DNA of 64,000 nucleotides from Bacteroidales bacterium (GTDB lineage: Bacteria > Bacteroidota > Bacteroidia > Bacteroidales > UBA932), in the NCBI GenBank assembly GCA_017519865.1, contig JAFWRQ010000032.1, positions 1-64,000 of the forward strand. The letters are read 5' to 3'. Position numbers and translations under genes: made by a program. Under the pieces are notes generated by a model. The model worked only from the letters and a program-made list of their open reading frames with translations. It ran no database searches and was not told where the DNA came from. This document shows positions 30,477 through 39,123 of this stretch, piece by piece (position 1 is the first letter of the stretch; each line of letters starts with the position of its first letter).

Positions 30477-31052
30477 CTAACCCTCCGTGACCTTGATCAG
30501 GGCCTTGACCGGAGCGATGGGTTCCAGAAGTTCGCGCCCGGGAAGGTCGGTGATCTCGACCACGAAAACGAAGTCGGTGACCTTGATGCGGTATTCCTTG
30601 CCATCGACCACAACGGTACGCTTCTGAAGGTCTTCCGCAATCCCCTTGGCCGTACCGCCCGTGGCGAGGATATCGTCAAAGAACGTTATCTCTATCGTAT
30701 CGCCTTTCGGGACTCCGGCGGCAATGTCGGAGAGGCGGTAGAACACCTCGTCGTGTCCATACTCTTTCTGGATGTCCACCTGCACGAGGTCGTCGCCGGC
30801 ATAAGGGAGTTTGCCCTTCTTGCGGATGGGGATCGCGCACTGGATATTGGGACAATCCGTCAGCATAGGGGTGGCGAAAAGGAAGCCTCTGGCCTCCGGA
30901 GCCGTTACATTGGGCGAAGCGCAGAGGACACCGAGGTCGCGGGTCATGTTGCGGAAAAGTTCCTTATCCTGCATGAAGGGGATGACATCCACGAAGTTGA
31001 CTCCCTTGATCGGGAAATCGGGATAGAATTTGATAGCGTCCTTGTAGTTCAT
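30477..31052 (-). CDS. apt: Adenine phosphoribosyltransferase-like protein
   Basis: Type I phosphoribosyltransferase of 191 residues that would make AMP from adenine and PRPP. It has the N-terminal FYPDFPIKGVNFVDVIP motif of APT and the PRPP loop seen as TFFDDILATGGTAKG. The middle (residues about 45-85) is less like textbook APT: the usual ESRGF reads as EARGFLFATP, and there is an expanded IPIRKKGKLPY segment. The gene sits alone between the PUL's GH2 and esterase genes. A near -7 element (TATCTTTA, minus strand, 31082-31089) precedes it. Confidence 0.85.
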   Translation of the reverse strand: MNYKDAIKFYPDFPIKGVNFVDVIPFMQDKELFRNMTRDLGVLCASPNVTAPEARGFLFATPMLTDCPNIQCAIPIRKKGKLPYAGDDLVQVDIQKEYGHDEVFYRLSDIAAGVPKGDTIEITFFDDILATGGTAKGIAEDLQKRTVVVDGKEYRIKVTDFVFVVEITDLPGRELLEPIAPVKALIKVTEG

Positions 31053-31094
31053 GGAAAAAAGCGAAAATGGATTTTACACTGTAAAGATAGCTAT

Positions 31095-32549
31095 TTATTT
31101 ATCAATATCGGCACGGAAAGGAATAATCGGAAGGCCGTTGGCTCCCTTGAGGTTTCCGACTTCGAAATCCTTGAAGCAGTAGCGTACCTCGACCGGCTCC
31201 GGCACTGCCGGAGTCGACAGGACCACAGTCGTCCCTTCACGGAACGACATGCGCACCTCGGCGTGTGCCGGCTGGAAATGCCCGCCGGCACCAGCAAGTT
31301 CGAATCCAATGATCTCATCAGAGAGGCCCGTAAAGCCCATCCTGGCATTGTCGAACGCGACCACGACCTTGCCGTCCTCCAGCCTGGCAGACTTGAAACA
31401 GGGGTTGAAAGCCGGAAGGGCTTCATAGCCGTAGCCAAGGGCGAGGGCCTGGTAGCAGAGCCTCTCGCCTATCTGGCGCTTCTGCGAAGCATGGACCTGG
31501 GTGCGCTCGTGCTCATAGGCGAGGTCGTTGGTCCCTACCAGACCGGCATTCGGGATACGTTTCGACGCCATGAACTGCTGCTCGCGCACGAGCGGGCCAT
31601 GCTCGTCCTGGAGTCCGTACTGTCCGTCATAATAGTCGTAAGGCTGGAGCTCTACGATCAGGAACGGAATGTCGCCACGGCCTATGTCGCGCCGCCACTC
31701 TTCGGCCATGGCCGTCAGGCGGTCGGCATATACGTCGTAGGCGATGCTGATGTTGGACTCGCCCTGGAACCAGAGGATGCCGTTGCAGGTATACTTCGCC
31801 GCAGGACGGAACATCGCATTGTACATTATCATGGGCTTGTACATGTCGTTGACCTGCGGGTTTGAGGCGTTCGCAAGGTCGACGTCAGGACAGTCCTTGA
31901 GGAGTTCCTCACCCATCCAGGCTTCGATCACGGACCCGCCCCAGCTGGCGTTGATGATGCCCACGGGCACATCAAGCGCCTTCGACAGGCGGGTGGCGAA
32001 GAAGTAGCCCACTGCCGAGAACTGCGGGCTCGTGGCGGGGTTGCACACCTGCCACTCCCCTTCTGCGTCGTACTGCGGCTCGGTGGCTCGGGCTTTCTTC
32101 ACCGTCACATGCCTTACCCCCTTGTACTGTGCAGAAAGTGCTATCTCGCCGAGACTGCCCTCGACGGGAGTGCCCATACCGCCGCCGAGAGTCATCTCCA
32201 TATTGCTTTGGCCGGAGGCAATCCAGACTTCGCCGATGAGCACGTTCGAGGCCCGGACGGTCTCTCCTCCGCTGGAGGCCCGGACAGTCTGAGGCTCGAA
32301 TGTGGCACTGGGGGTGCTCAGCATCACCTCCCAATGCCCTTCGGCATCGGCGCGGGTGCTGACCGCGGACTTGAGCCACGAGGCCGAGACGCTCACCGAA
32401 GCGCGCGGCGAGGCCGTGCCCCAGATGCGCGCCTGGGTGTTCTGCTGGAGTACCATATTATCCCCTATGAGGGACGAGAAAGCCAGATTTCCGGCCTGGA
32501 GGGAAAGGGAAAGCAGCAACGCTGAAACTGCCAGTAAGGGTTTTCTCAT
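31095..32549 (-). CDS. SGNH-type sialate O-acetylesterase / acetylxylan esterase-like protein
   Basis: Secreted esterase of 484 residues in the sialate O-acetylesterase (SGNH) family. Signal peptide MRKPLLAVSALLLS..LQAG; nucleophile Ser115 in IASGQSNMEM; second block GILWFQGESN; and a C-terminal VHASQKRQIGERL carrying the catalytic His. Members called CE20 deacetylate xylan near glucuronic acid side chains, which would suit the GH115 context; this is inference. The frame is open to 32681 but the ATG at 32549 gives the signal peptide. The start lies one base after the GH3 stop, so the two are one operon and probably translationally coupled. Confidence 0.9.
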   Translation of the reverse strand: MRKPLLAVSALLLSLSLQAGNLAFSSLIGDNMVLQQNTQARIWGTASPRASVSVSASWLKSAVSTRADAEGHWEVMLSTPSATFEPQTVRASSGGETVRASNVLIGEVWIASGQSNMEMTLGGGMGTPVEGSLGEIALSAQYKGVRHVTVKKARATEPQYDAEGEWQVCNPATSPQFSAVGYFFATRLSKALDVPVGIINASWGGSVIEAWMGEELLKDCPDVDLANASNPQVNDMYKPMIMYNAMFRPAAKYTCNGILWFQGESNISIAYDVYADRLTAMAEEWRRDIGRGDIPFLIVELQPYDYYDGQYGLQDEHGPLVREQQFMASKRIPNAGLVGTNDLAYEHERTQVHASQKRQIGERLCYQALALGYGYEALPAFNPCFKSARLEDGKVVVAFDNARMGFTGLSDEIIGFELAGAGGHFQPAHAEVRMSFREGTTVVLSTPAVPEPVEVRYCFKDFEVGNLKGANGLPIIPFRADIDK

Positions 32550-32550
32550 A

Positions 32551-34893
32551 CTATTTGATGATGTTCGGAGTTTCCCACTTCTTGGTGGAGGTGCAGGTGA
32601 CCTGCTGCGTGAGCCTTCCGGCCTTGAAGACGAAGTCGCCTTCCTCGAGTACCCACTTGCCGTCCTCGCCCACGAAGGCAAGGTCGCTGGCAGGGAGCGT
32701 GAAGGTGACGGTCTTGGTCTCGCCGGGGGCGAGGGAGACCTTGTCGAAAGCGCGCAGCACGCGGTTGTCGGGCACGAGCGAAGCCACGAGGTCGCTGGAG
32801 TACAGCAGGACGGGCTCCTTTCCGGCCACGGCGCCGGTATTCTTCACGTCGACGCTGACAGTCAGTTCGTCAGCGGGAGTGAAGGAAGACTTGTCAACCT
32901 TGAGGTTGGAATACTCGAAGGTGGTGTAGCTCAGACCGTAGCCGAAAGGCCACTGGAGCGAGACCTTGGCATCGTAGTCGTATGCTCCGCCCATGGTCTG
33001 GACCTCCTCGCTGACCTTGTAGTCGTAGTTGGCCAGGGAGTTGATCTCGCGGGGATAGGTGTAAGGCAGCTTGGCGGAGAAATTGGCATCGCCGGAAATC
33101 AGGTTGGCAAGTGCGTCCGCACCGTAGTTGCCGGGGAGCATGATGTGTACGATTGCGGAGGCCAGGGGCTCGATGTCGGCAATCAGGCGCGGACGGCCCT
33201 CGTTGAGGATGAGGATGACCGGCTTGCCGGTCCTGGCCAGGGCCTTGACCAGATTGCGCTGGTTTTCGGAAAGAGTGAGGTCGGTGAGGTTGCCCGGTGT
33301 CTCGCAGTAGGAGTTCTCGCCTATGCAGGCGACGATGACGTCAGCCCTGCGGGCGGCTGCAACCGCCTTGTCGAAGCCGTCGACGATCTCGTCATAATAA
33401 TTGCCCTGTTCGTTGTAGCGCACGCCCTGCTCAAGGGTGACGTTGGCTGCTCCGAACTTATTGCAGAAGGCCTCGTAAATGGTATTGTACTGCTCGGTAA
33501 GGTCCTCGGCACCGCCCTGCCATGTATAGCTCCAGCCTCCGTCGAGACAGCGCATCTGGTTGGCATTGGGGCCGGTAAGGAGGATGCGTACACCCTTGCG
33601 GAGAGGAAGCACACCTTCGTTCTTGAGAAGAATCTCGGACTCCTCCGCGGCGGCCAGGGCCTTGGCGGCGAACTCCGCACTGCCATAAAGCGGATAGTCT
33701 GCCGGATCCACGTCAGGATTGTCGAAAAGCCCCAGGCGGAACTTGACACGCAGTATGCGGCGGACGGCATCGTCGATGCGGGACATCTTGACGGCGCCCT
33801 CCTCGACCAGTTCCTTCAGCAGGTCGCAGAAGTCGGTGCTGTAAGGATCCATGCTCATGTCGATTCCGGCATTGATGGCAATGCGGATGGCGTCTTTCTT
33901 GTCCTTCGCCACTTTCTCGCGCTGATAGAGGTTGTTGATGTCAGCCCAGTCGGTGATGAGCATTCCGTCCCAGTTGAGGTCTTCCTTGAGCCACTTGGTA
34001 AGGTACTCGTAACTGGCATGGACGGGCATGCCGTTGATGCTCGCGGAGTTGATCATGAAGGTGAGCGCACCGGCCTCGGCAGCGGCCTTGAACGGGGTGA
34101 AATACTTCTCGCGTATCATCTGCGGGGAGAGGTAGGCAGGAGTGCGGTCCTTGCCCGACCACGGGGCGCCATAGGCGAAATAATGCTTGACGGAAGTGGC
34201 GACATTGTACTTGCCGATATGGTTCGGGTCATCGCCCTGATAGGCTTTGACCTCCTCGGCCACCATCCTGGCGTTCACAATCGGACTCTCGCCGAAACTC
34301 TCGTAGATGCGCGGCCAGCGCGGGTCGCGGCCGAGGTCCACGACGGGATTGAACACCCAGGGGCAGTCTCCGGCACGGCTCTCATAAGCCGTCACCTCAG
34401 CCATGTCGCGGACCAGCGACACATTGAAGGATGCACCTATGTTGATGGGCTGGGGGAAAATGGTAGCCCCCTGCGAGTAAGAGGCTCCGTGGTTGTGGTC
34501 CAGTCCGTATATGGTCGGTATGCCGAGATGATCCATGGAATGCTTCTGGAATATGCCGATCCACTCCCTCCAATCTTCCGGGGTGGCTGCCCTGCCGGGA
34601 ACGTTAAGGAACGACCCGACCCTGTAATCGGCTATCATCTGGTCGACCTTCGACTCGTCGAGGACCCAGGCCATGCCTCCGTCCTTCCTGGCATAGCCGC
34701 CGAGGACGTCGAGGTTGATCTGGAGCATCTGGCCGACCTTGTCGTCCAGCGTCATCTTCGACAGGATACGGTCGATCTGCTTCTCGATGGCGGGATCCTG
34801 CGGGATGGAAGGTGCGTGTGCAGGGGATTTCGTACATGCGACGCCGACGCACAGGACGGCAAGCATAGGAAGAAGGAGTTTATGCGTTCTCAT
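32551..34893 (-). CDS. bglX: GH3 beta-glucosidase/beta-xylosidase family lipoprotein
   Basis: Family 3 glycoside hydrolase of 780 residues. The signal peptide has a lipobox (CVGVAC), suggesting a lipoprotein. The N-terminal barrel contains the nucleophile Asp315 in [12 protein letters not shown]; the alpha/beta sandwich domain with [16 protein letters not shown] follows, then a C-terminal fibronectin-III-like domain (about 680-770). The overall order matches periplasmic BglX-type enzymes, which release terminal glucose or xylose from oligosaccharides. First gene of a two-gene operon with the SGNH esterase; -7 element at 34918-34925. The exact sugar specificity is not readable. Confidence 0.93.
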   Translation of the reverse strand: MRTHKLLLPMLAVLCVGVACTKSPAHAPSIPQDPAIEKQIDRILSKMTLDDKVGQMLQINLDVLGGYARKDGGMAWVLDESKVDQMIADYRVGSFLNVPGRAATPEDWREWIGIFQKHSMDHLGIPTIYGLDHNHGASYSQGATIFPQPINIGASFNVSLVRDMAEVTAYESRAGDCPWVFNPVVDLGRDPRWPRIYESFGESPIVNARMVAEEVKAYQGDDPNHIGKYNVATSVKHYFAYGAPWSGKDRTPAYLSPQMIREKYFTPFKAAAEAGALTFMINSASINGMPVHASYEYLTKWLKEDLNWDGMLITDWADINNLYQREKVAKDKKDAIRIAINAGIDMSMDPYSTDFCDLLKELVEEGAVKMSRIDDAVRRILRVKFRLGLFDNPDVDPADYPLYGSAEFAAKALAAAEESEILLKNEGVLPLRKGVRILLTGPNANQMRCLDGGWSYTWQGGAEDLTEQYNTIYEAFCNKFGAANVTLEQGVRYNEQGNYYDEIVDGFDKAVAAARRADVIVACIGENSYCETPGNLTDLTLSENQRNLVKALARTGKPVILILNEGRPRLIADIEPLASAIVHIMLPGNYGADALANLISGDANFSAKLPYTYPREINSLANYDYKVSEEVQTMGGAYDYDAKVSLQWPFGYGLSYTTFEYSNLKVDKSSFTPADELTVSVDVKNTGAVAGKEPVLLYSSDLVASLVPDNRVLRAFDKVSLAPGETKTVTFTLPASDLAFVGEDGKWVLEEGDFVFKAGRLTQQVTCTSTKKWETPNIIK

Positions 34894-34917
34894 GGATCAT
34901 GTGGTTTATGAATAGGA

Positions 34918-34925
34918 CAAATATA
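34918..34925 (-). promoter_or_regulatory. -7 promoter element for the GH3-esterase operon
   Basis: TATATTTG on the minus strand matches TAnnTTTG, 24 bases before the GH3 ATG. It is divergent from the element at 34948-34955, so this 99-base gap drives both flanking transcripts. Confidence 0.45.
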
Positions 34926-34947
34926 ACAAATATTAACTCAAAATACT

Positions 34948-34955
34948 TATATTTG
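34948..34955 (+). promoter_or_regulatory. -7 promoter element for the unknown secreted protein
   Basis: TATATTTG matches TAnnTTTG, 37 bases before the ATG at 34993. Confidence 0.45.
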
Positions 34956-34992
34956 TCATTACTGACCATTAATAACCGTCATTATAACTACT

Positions 34993-36864
34993 ATGAGAAA
35001 ATACTTTACCCTTGTCCTTGCGGCGCTGGTCCTGACCGTCGCCGCACAAGCCGGTAACTATCTCAACTTCCGCAATACCGCCTACATCATGGCCGGCGAC
35101 GTCAACCGCATCGGCACGGTCGAGAACTGGGAGAAATCCTATGCGGAGTTTTCCAAGAACCTCAAGCTTGACAAAGTCTACATCGAGACTTTCCGCGATA
35201 TGACATACTCCGACGACAAGGCCCTTGATGCTGCCATCAAGTTCTTCAAGTCCAAGGGCATAGAAGTCTCCGGAGGCATCACGTACAACTGGCGTGGCGG
35301 CGTCCGCCAGCGCTGGGAGAGCTTCTGCTACTCCAACCCCGAGCATCTCGCCATCATCAAGGACGTCATCGAGCGCACCGCGAAACTGTTCGACGAGATC
35401 GTCCTCGACGACTACTACTTCACCAACTGCAAGGACGACCTCTGCATCGAGGCCAAGGGCGACCTCTCCTGGGGAGAGTTCCGCTCCAACCGGCTCGACG
35501 AGGTGGCGCGCGACTACATCGTAGGCCCCGCGCACAGGATCAACCCCGACTGCAAGGTCATTGTCAAATATCCCAACTGGTACGACCACTTCTACGGCCT
35601 TGGCTTCGACCTCGCCCGTGGTCCGTGGACCTTCGACGGCGTCTACACCGGCACGGAGACCCGCGACCATACCAGCGAGCAGCATCTCCAGGCCTACGAA
35701 AGCTTCGGTATAATGCGCTACTTCGAGAACATACGTCCCGGACACAACTTCGGCGGCTGGGTGGACACCGGCGGCGCCTCTTACCCTGACCTTTTCGCAG
35801 AGCAGCTCTGGCTCACCCTGCTGTCCAAAGGACCGGAAATCACACTGTTCAACTATTCCGGCATGACCCGCACGTTCCGCTCCGTGGAGCGCCCGTGGGC
35901 CGGTGACAATCCCACCCTCAACCTGGACGACCTGAAGGCCGAGTCGGCCCGCAGGGGCGTCTCCGAGCCCACCTGGGGCCGCGTGGCACAGTATGCATAC
36001 GACAAGATCGACCCCATCCTCGGCAAGCTCGGCAACCCTAAGGGCATCCCTGCCTACAAGCCGTTCAACGCCGAGGGCGAGGAGTTCCTTCACAACTATA
36101 TGGGCATGGCGGGAGTACCTGTCGAGATAGTCCCCGAGTTCCCCAAGGACGGCAAGGCCCTGATACTCACCGAGGCTGCTTCCGCCGACCCCGACATCCT
36201 CGCCAAGATGAAGGCCTTCCTCAAGAAGGGCGGCGACATCGTCGTCACTTCGGGCTTCTACAAAGCAATGCAGGACAAGGGCATCAAGGGCATCTTCGAG
36301 ATGGTCGTGACCGACCGCAAGGCCGATATCGAGACCGTGGTCGTCCAGGGAGGCTATGGCCCAGGCAGGTTCAAGACCGACGTCCCCATCAAGATCCCCG
36401 TCCTGACATACTTCACCAACGACTCCTGGGAGCTCATCACCACCCTCGATTACGGCAACGGCTGGCCCCTCCTGCATCACAGCGTCTATTCCGAGGGCAA
36501 CATCTATGTCTGGACCATACCCGACAACTTCAGCCATCTGTACGCCCTCCCCGCCCAGGCTCTCAACCTCATACGCAAAACAGCCTCACCCGGCATGGAC
36601 GTCTATATGGAAGGCCCCTCGCAGGTCGCGCTTTTCACCTATGACAACGGCACGTTCGTGGCGCATTCCTTCCGGGACACCCCGGTGGAGGTTTCCTTCG
36701 CGGTAAAGGGAGGGAAAGTGACTGACCTCGAGAGCGGCAAGGCCCTCGAAGGCTCCAGGCGTCCAGTGAGCCCCGTCAACGGACATCCGCGCACCAATGA
36801 GCAGGAACTGGTGGTCAGGACCGTCATTCCGCCCCATTCCTTCCGCGCCTTCAAGATAGACTGA
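34993..36864 (+). CDS. Secreted protein of unrecognised family, possible novel glycoside hydrolase
   Basis: A 623-residue exported protein that I cannot place in a named family. Seen: a signal peptide (MRKYFTLVLAALVLTVAAQA), then a region of about 330 residues with alternating strand/helix character of a TIM barrel. Asp139-Asp140 sit at the end of a hydrophobic strand (EIVLDDYYF), and Glu222 lies in YTGTETRD, both plausible catalytic positions. Residues about 380-450 (ALILTEAASADPDILAKM, then GGDIVVTSGFY) resemble the Rossmann-like trimerisation domain of some beta-galactosidases. The end looks like a small beta-sandwich. It is divergent from the GH3-esterase operon at the PUL edge, which suggests a glycan-active enzyme, but this is inference. 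Confidence 0.6.
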   Translation: MRKYFTLVLAALVLTVAAQAGNYLNFRNTAYIMAGDVNRIGTVENWEKSYAEFSKNLKLDKVYIETFRDMTYSDDKALDAAIKFFKSKGIEVSGGITYNWRGGVRQRWESFCYSNPEHLAIIKDVIERTAKLFDEIVLDDYYFTNCKDDLCIEAKGDLSWGEFRSNRLDEVARDYIVGPAHRINPDCKVIVKYPNWYDHFYGLGFDLARGPWTFDGVYTGTETRDHTSEQHLQAYESFGIMRYFENIRPGHNFGGWVDTGGASYPDLFAEQLWLTLLSKGPEITLFNYSGMTRTFRSVERPWAGDNPTLNLDDLKAESARRGVSEPTWGRVAQYAYDKIDPILGKLGNPKGIPAYKPFNAEGEEFLHNYMGMAGVPVEIVPEFPKDGKALILTEAASADPDILAKMKAFLKKGGDIVVTSGFYKAMQDKGIKGIFEMVVTDRKADIETVVVQGGYGPGRFKTDVPIKIPVLTYFTNDSWELITTLDYGNGWPLLHHSVYSEGNIYVWTIPDNFSHLYALPAQALNLIRKTASPGMDVYMEGPSQVALFTYDNGTFVAHSFRDTPVEVSFAVKGGKVTDLESGKALEGSRRPVSPVNGHPRTNEQELVVRTVIPPHSFRAFKID

Positions 36865-36885
36865 TACTATTAAACTCCTAAAACC

Positions 36886-38007
36886 ATGGCATCCGCTCCT
36901 TACAGGGAAATAGAAAGCATCGCCGAACTGCCCGCCCCGGACAGTACAGGATTCATTACACGGTACGTATTCCAGTATATCGACTTCAACCTCGTCCCGC
37001 AGTATGTCGCGGCCGGGCACAGGTTCAGCGACTGCTGTTTCCTGGGCTGTGAGATTCCGGCCGAGATGGAGGATGAGATAGGCAGCACCTGTATAGTCTT
37101 CCCCAGGATGGGAAGGGTCTACAACGCCTTCAAGAGCAAGCTATACACCGGCGAGTCGCTGTACGAAGGCTACGACCCCGAGGACGAGCAGAGTTTCGCG
37201 ACCTGCTTCGACTCGCGCGTGTATATGAATTATACAGAGCAGGGCAAGCACTGCGACGACATCCGCGAAACCCTCGGCAGGTCCCTCCACGACCATGCCA
37301 TAGCAGATGCCATGAACGATTTCCTCAGCCGCTTCGACGAGAAGCAGGTGGTGGCGGTGATGGGCGGACACGCCCTGCTCCGGACGGATGACGCATTCAG
37401 GAACGTAGCGCTGATCAGCAAGGCGCTTACTGAGAAAGGCAAGATAATGGCCTCAGGCGGAGGACCCGGCGCCATGGAAGCCACGCACCTTGGTGCGTGG
37501 ATGGCCGGCCGGGACCGCGAGGAGGTCGACGACGCATTGGAGATGCTGGCCGTCGCCCCTTCCTTCCGCGACCCGGGCTGGCTGCGCACCGCCTTTGAAG
37601 TACGGAAGAAATATCCCCAGCGCAACTACCGCAGCCTCGGCATCCCCACCTGGTTCTACGGCCACGAACCGGCCACGCCGTTCGCCACGGACATCGCCAA
37701 GTTCTTCGTGAACAGCGTCAGGGAGGACACCCTGCTGTCCATCGCCAAGGGAGGCATCATCTATTCCCCAGGCTCGGCCGGTACGTTCCAGGAGATCTTC
37801 CAGGATGCGGCGCAGAACCATTACGAGACCTTCGGGCCTTCGAGCCCGATGGTTTTCCTAGGCGTAGACTACTACACCCGGGAGGTGCCCATCTATCCTC
37901 TCCTTGAGGACCTGCTCGCCAGAGGCAAATACAAGGGCCTCATCCTCTCCATCACCGATGACAAGGACGAGGCCATTGAACGTATCCTTTCCTACTCTAC
38001 CCGATAG
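36886..38007 (+). CDS. LOG-family (lysine decarboxylase-like Rossmann) protein
   Basis: A 373-residue cytosolic protein. Its second half has the LOG-family nucleotide-binding pattern: a conserved MASGGGPGAMEATHLGAW loop and, later, IIYSPGSAGTFQEIFQDA, a variant of PGGxGTxxE with Ser in place of the second Gly. LOG proteins are phosphoribohydrolases acting on nucleotide 5'-monophosphates; the N-terminal 130 residues are not recognised and make it longer than the ~190-residue classical proteins. It starts 21 bases after the PUL gene upstream and may be read through from it, though its role looks unrelated. The next gene is convergent, 2 bases away. Confidence 0.78.
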   Translation: MASAPYREIESIAELPAPDSTGFITRYVFQYIDFNLVPQYVAAGHRFSDCCFLGCEIPAEMEDEIGSTCIVFPRMGRVYNAFKSKLYTGESLYEGYDPEDEQSFATCFDSRVYMNYTEQGKHCDDIRETLGRSLHDHAIADAMNDFLSRFDEKQVVAVMGGHALLRTDDAFRNVALISKALTEKGKIMASGGGPGAMEATHLGAWMAGRDREEVDDALEMLAVAPSFRDPGWLRTAFEVRKKYPQRNYRSLGIPTWFYGHEPATPFATDIAKFFVNSVREDTLLSIAKGGIIYSPGSAGTFQEIFQDAAQNHYETFGPSSPMVFLGVDYYTREVPIYPLLEDLLARGKYKGLILSITDDKDEAIERILSYSTR

Positions 38008-38009
38008 TA

Positions 38010-38588
38010 TTACTCCTGTCTGAGCTCTCCGATCTGGGAGAGGAGGTCATCGGAAGCGCGGAGGATGTCGCGGCGGTTCTTGAGGCCGAGCAAAAGGCCG
38101 ACAATGAGTCCGACGCCAGCCCCGCCGACGAGAGGGAGGATATTCTCCCCAATCACGGGATTGTACTTCCAGGCATCCAGAATGAACAGGGCAATCCATA
38201 CCACCAGGGCGGGAATGCCGAACTTGATCCAGTCGGTATTGATCTTCCTGAACCTGGCGACGTCTTCGGCTGCGCTGACAAGGTTGCCGTCCACACGCGG
38301 GATGAACCGCTTGACGTACATGGTCAGGCCCATGGCGGTCAGGAGCAGCAGCCCTGTGACGATAAGGAACCAGACTGAGAATCCTACTTCCTTCAGGAAA
38401 GGTATGAGGGCGAGACCGGCGAATCCGGCAATGACGGGCACGCTGGACTTGATCCTGAGACGGTTGATATTGTGCCTGCAAGCATTGCGGAGCAAGCGGT
38501 CGTTGACGATTCTCTGGGACTCGAGTTTGTCGCGCAGCTGCTGCATCTGCTGCTGCATTTCGATGAATGTCTTATCTGTAGTTTCCAT
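38010..38588 (-). CDS. Small membrane protein paired with the ECF sigma factor
   Basis: A 192-residue protein with a hydrophilic, coiled-coil-prone N-terminus (residues 1-48, rich in Gln, Glu and Arg), four hydrophobic helices (about 49-68, 72-90, 122-140, 150-167) and a short charged tail. No known domain was recognised. The gene starts one base after the sigma factor stop, so the pair is translationally coupled. Its position makes an anti-sigma or sensing partner a fair hypothesis, but it shows no zinc-binding anti-sigma motif (HxxxCxxC), so a different membrane role is equally possible. Confidence 0.7.
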   Translation of the reverse strand: METTDKTFIEMQQQMQQLRDKLESQRIVNDRLLRNACRHNINRLRIKSSVPVIAGFAGLALIPFLKEVGFSVWFLIVTGLLLLTAMGLTMYVKRFIPRVDGNLVSAAEDVARFRKINTDWIKFGIPALVVWIALFILDAWKYNPVIGENILPLVGGAGVGLIVGLLLGLKNRRDILRASDDLLSQIGELRQE

Positions 38589-38589
38589 T

Positions 38590-39060
38590 TTACTGCATCT
38601 TTTTTAGTTGTTCCTTGATCCTGACAAGACGGACTGAGACATTCTTGGGAGTTATGCCCACGATCTGGCCAATCTCCTCATAACTGAGGTTTTCCAGCCA
38701 CAGAAGGACGATGGCGCGGTCGAATGGGCCCAGTTTACCGATCCGTCCGCGCAGCAGGCCTATCTGCCGGGTGTCCTCGGACGTATCGTCGAAAAGGTCG
38801 ATATCCATCGACAGCGGCTGGGTCTGGAGGCCGCGCCTCTTGCGGCGGTCGCTGGTGATACAGGTGTTGAGAGAGACCTTCCATATCCAGGAACTCAGCG
38901 CGCTGTCTCCCCTGAAGGTTCCGGAACCCCTCCATAGGTTGATGAGTATTTCCTGGAAGAGGTCGGCTACCTCATCCTTGTCGGTCGAGAACATATAGCA
39001 GACCGTGTAGATCGTGCTGCGGTATTCCCGTACCATTGTTTCAAACTCTCTTTCTGTCAT
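38590..39060 (-). CDS. ECF-type RNA polymerase sigma factor
   Basis: Sigma-70 family group 4 (ECF) factor, 156 residues, containing only regions sigma-2 and sigma-4. Sigma-2 is seen as DLFQEILINLWRG and the SSWIWKVSLNTCI segment; sigma-4 as the helix-turn-helix YEEIGQIVGITPKNVSVRLV. The ATG at 39060 is preferred over the GTG at 39084 because it gives the normal N-terminus and because a candidate ECF promoter at 39088-39114 would place the transcript start near 39080. The stop is followed after one base by the start of the membrane protein. Confidence 0.92.
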   Translation of the reverse strand: MTEREFETMVREYRSTIYTVCYMFSTDKDEVADLFQEILINLWRGSGTFRGDSALSSWIWKVSLNTCITSDRRKRRGLQTQPLSMDIDLFDDTSEDTRQIGLLRGRIGKLGPFDRAIVLLWLENLSYEEIGQIVGITPKNVSVRLVRIKEQLKKMQ

Positions 39061-39087
39061 TGTCTGTCTCGTTTGTTTCTGCACATT

Positions 39088-39114
39088 AGACGCAGGAATC
39101 CCTGGAAAACTACA
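39088..39114 (-). promoter_or_regulatory. Candidate autoregulated ECF promoter for the sigma factor operon
   Basis: On the minus strand TGTAGT (39109-39114) is followed after exactly 16 bases by CGTCT (39088-39092). This resembles ECF promoters (TGTAAC or TGAAAC, 16-17 bases, CGTC). The predicted start of transcription, near 39080, gives a leader of about 20 bases before the ATG at 39060. ECF promoter consensus in Bacteroidetes is poorly known, so this is a candidate only. Confidence 0.4.
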
Positions 39115-39123
39115 GAAAACGCG

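Noticed and set aside
32550..32681. 44-residue N-terminal extension of the SGNH esterase overlapping GH3
   Set aside because: Ser/Arg/Pro-rich low-complexity sequence that is out of frame with GH3; the signal peptide begins at 32549.
32302..34911. An 869-codon plus-strand open frame antisense to the GH3 gene
   Set aside because: Shadow frame; GH3 on the minus strand has a signal peptide, catalytic residues and full family length.
13137..36864. Possibility that the PUL is a recently acquired mobile element
   Set aside because: No integrase, transposase, direct repeats or clear shift in base composition were seen at the edges; tRNA-Arg borders it, but no second copy of the tRNA 3' end was noticed at the far end.
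38590..39084. GTG start at 39084 for the sigma factor
   Set aside because: The candidate promoter puts the transcript start at about 39080, and the ATG at 39060 gives the normal sigma-2 N-terminus.
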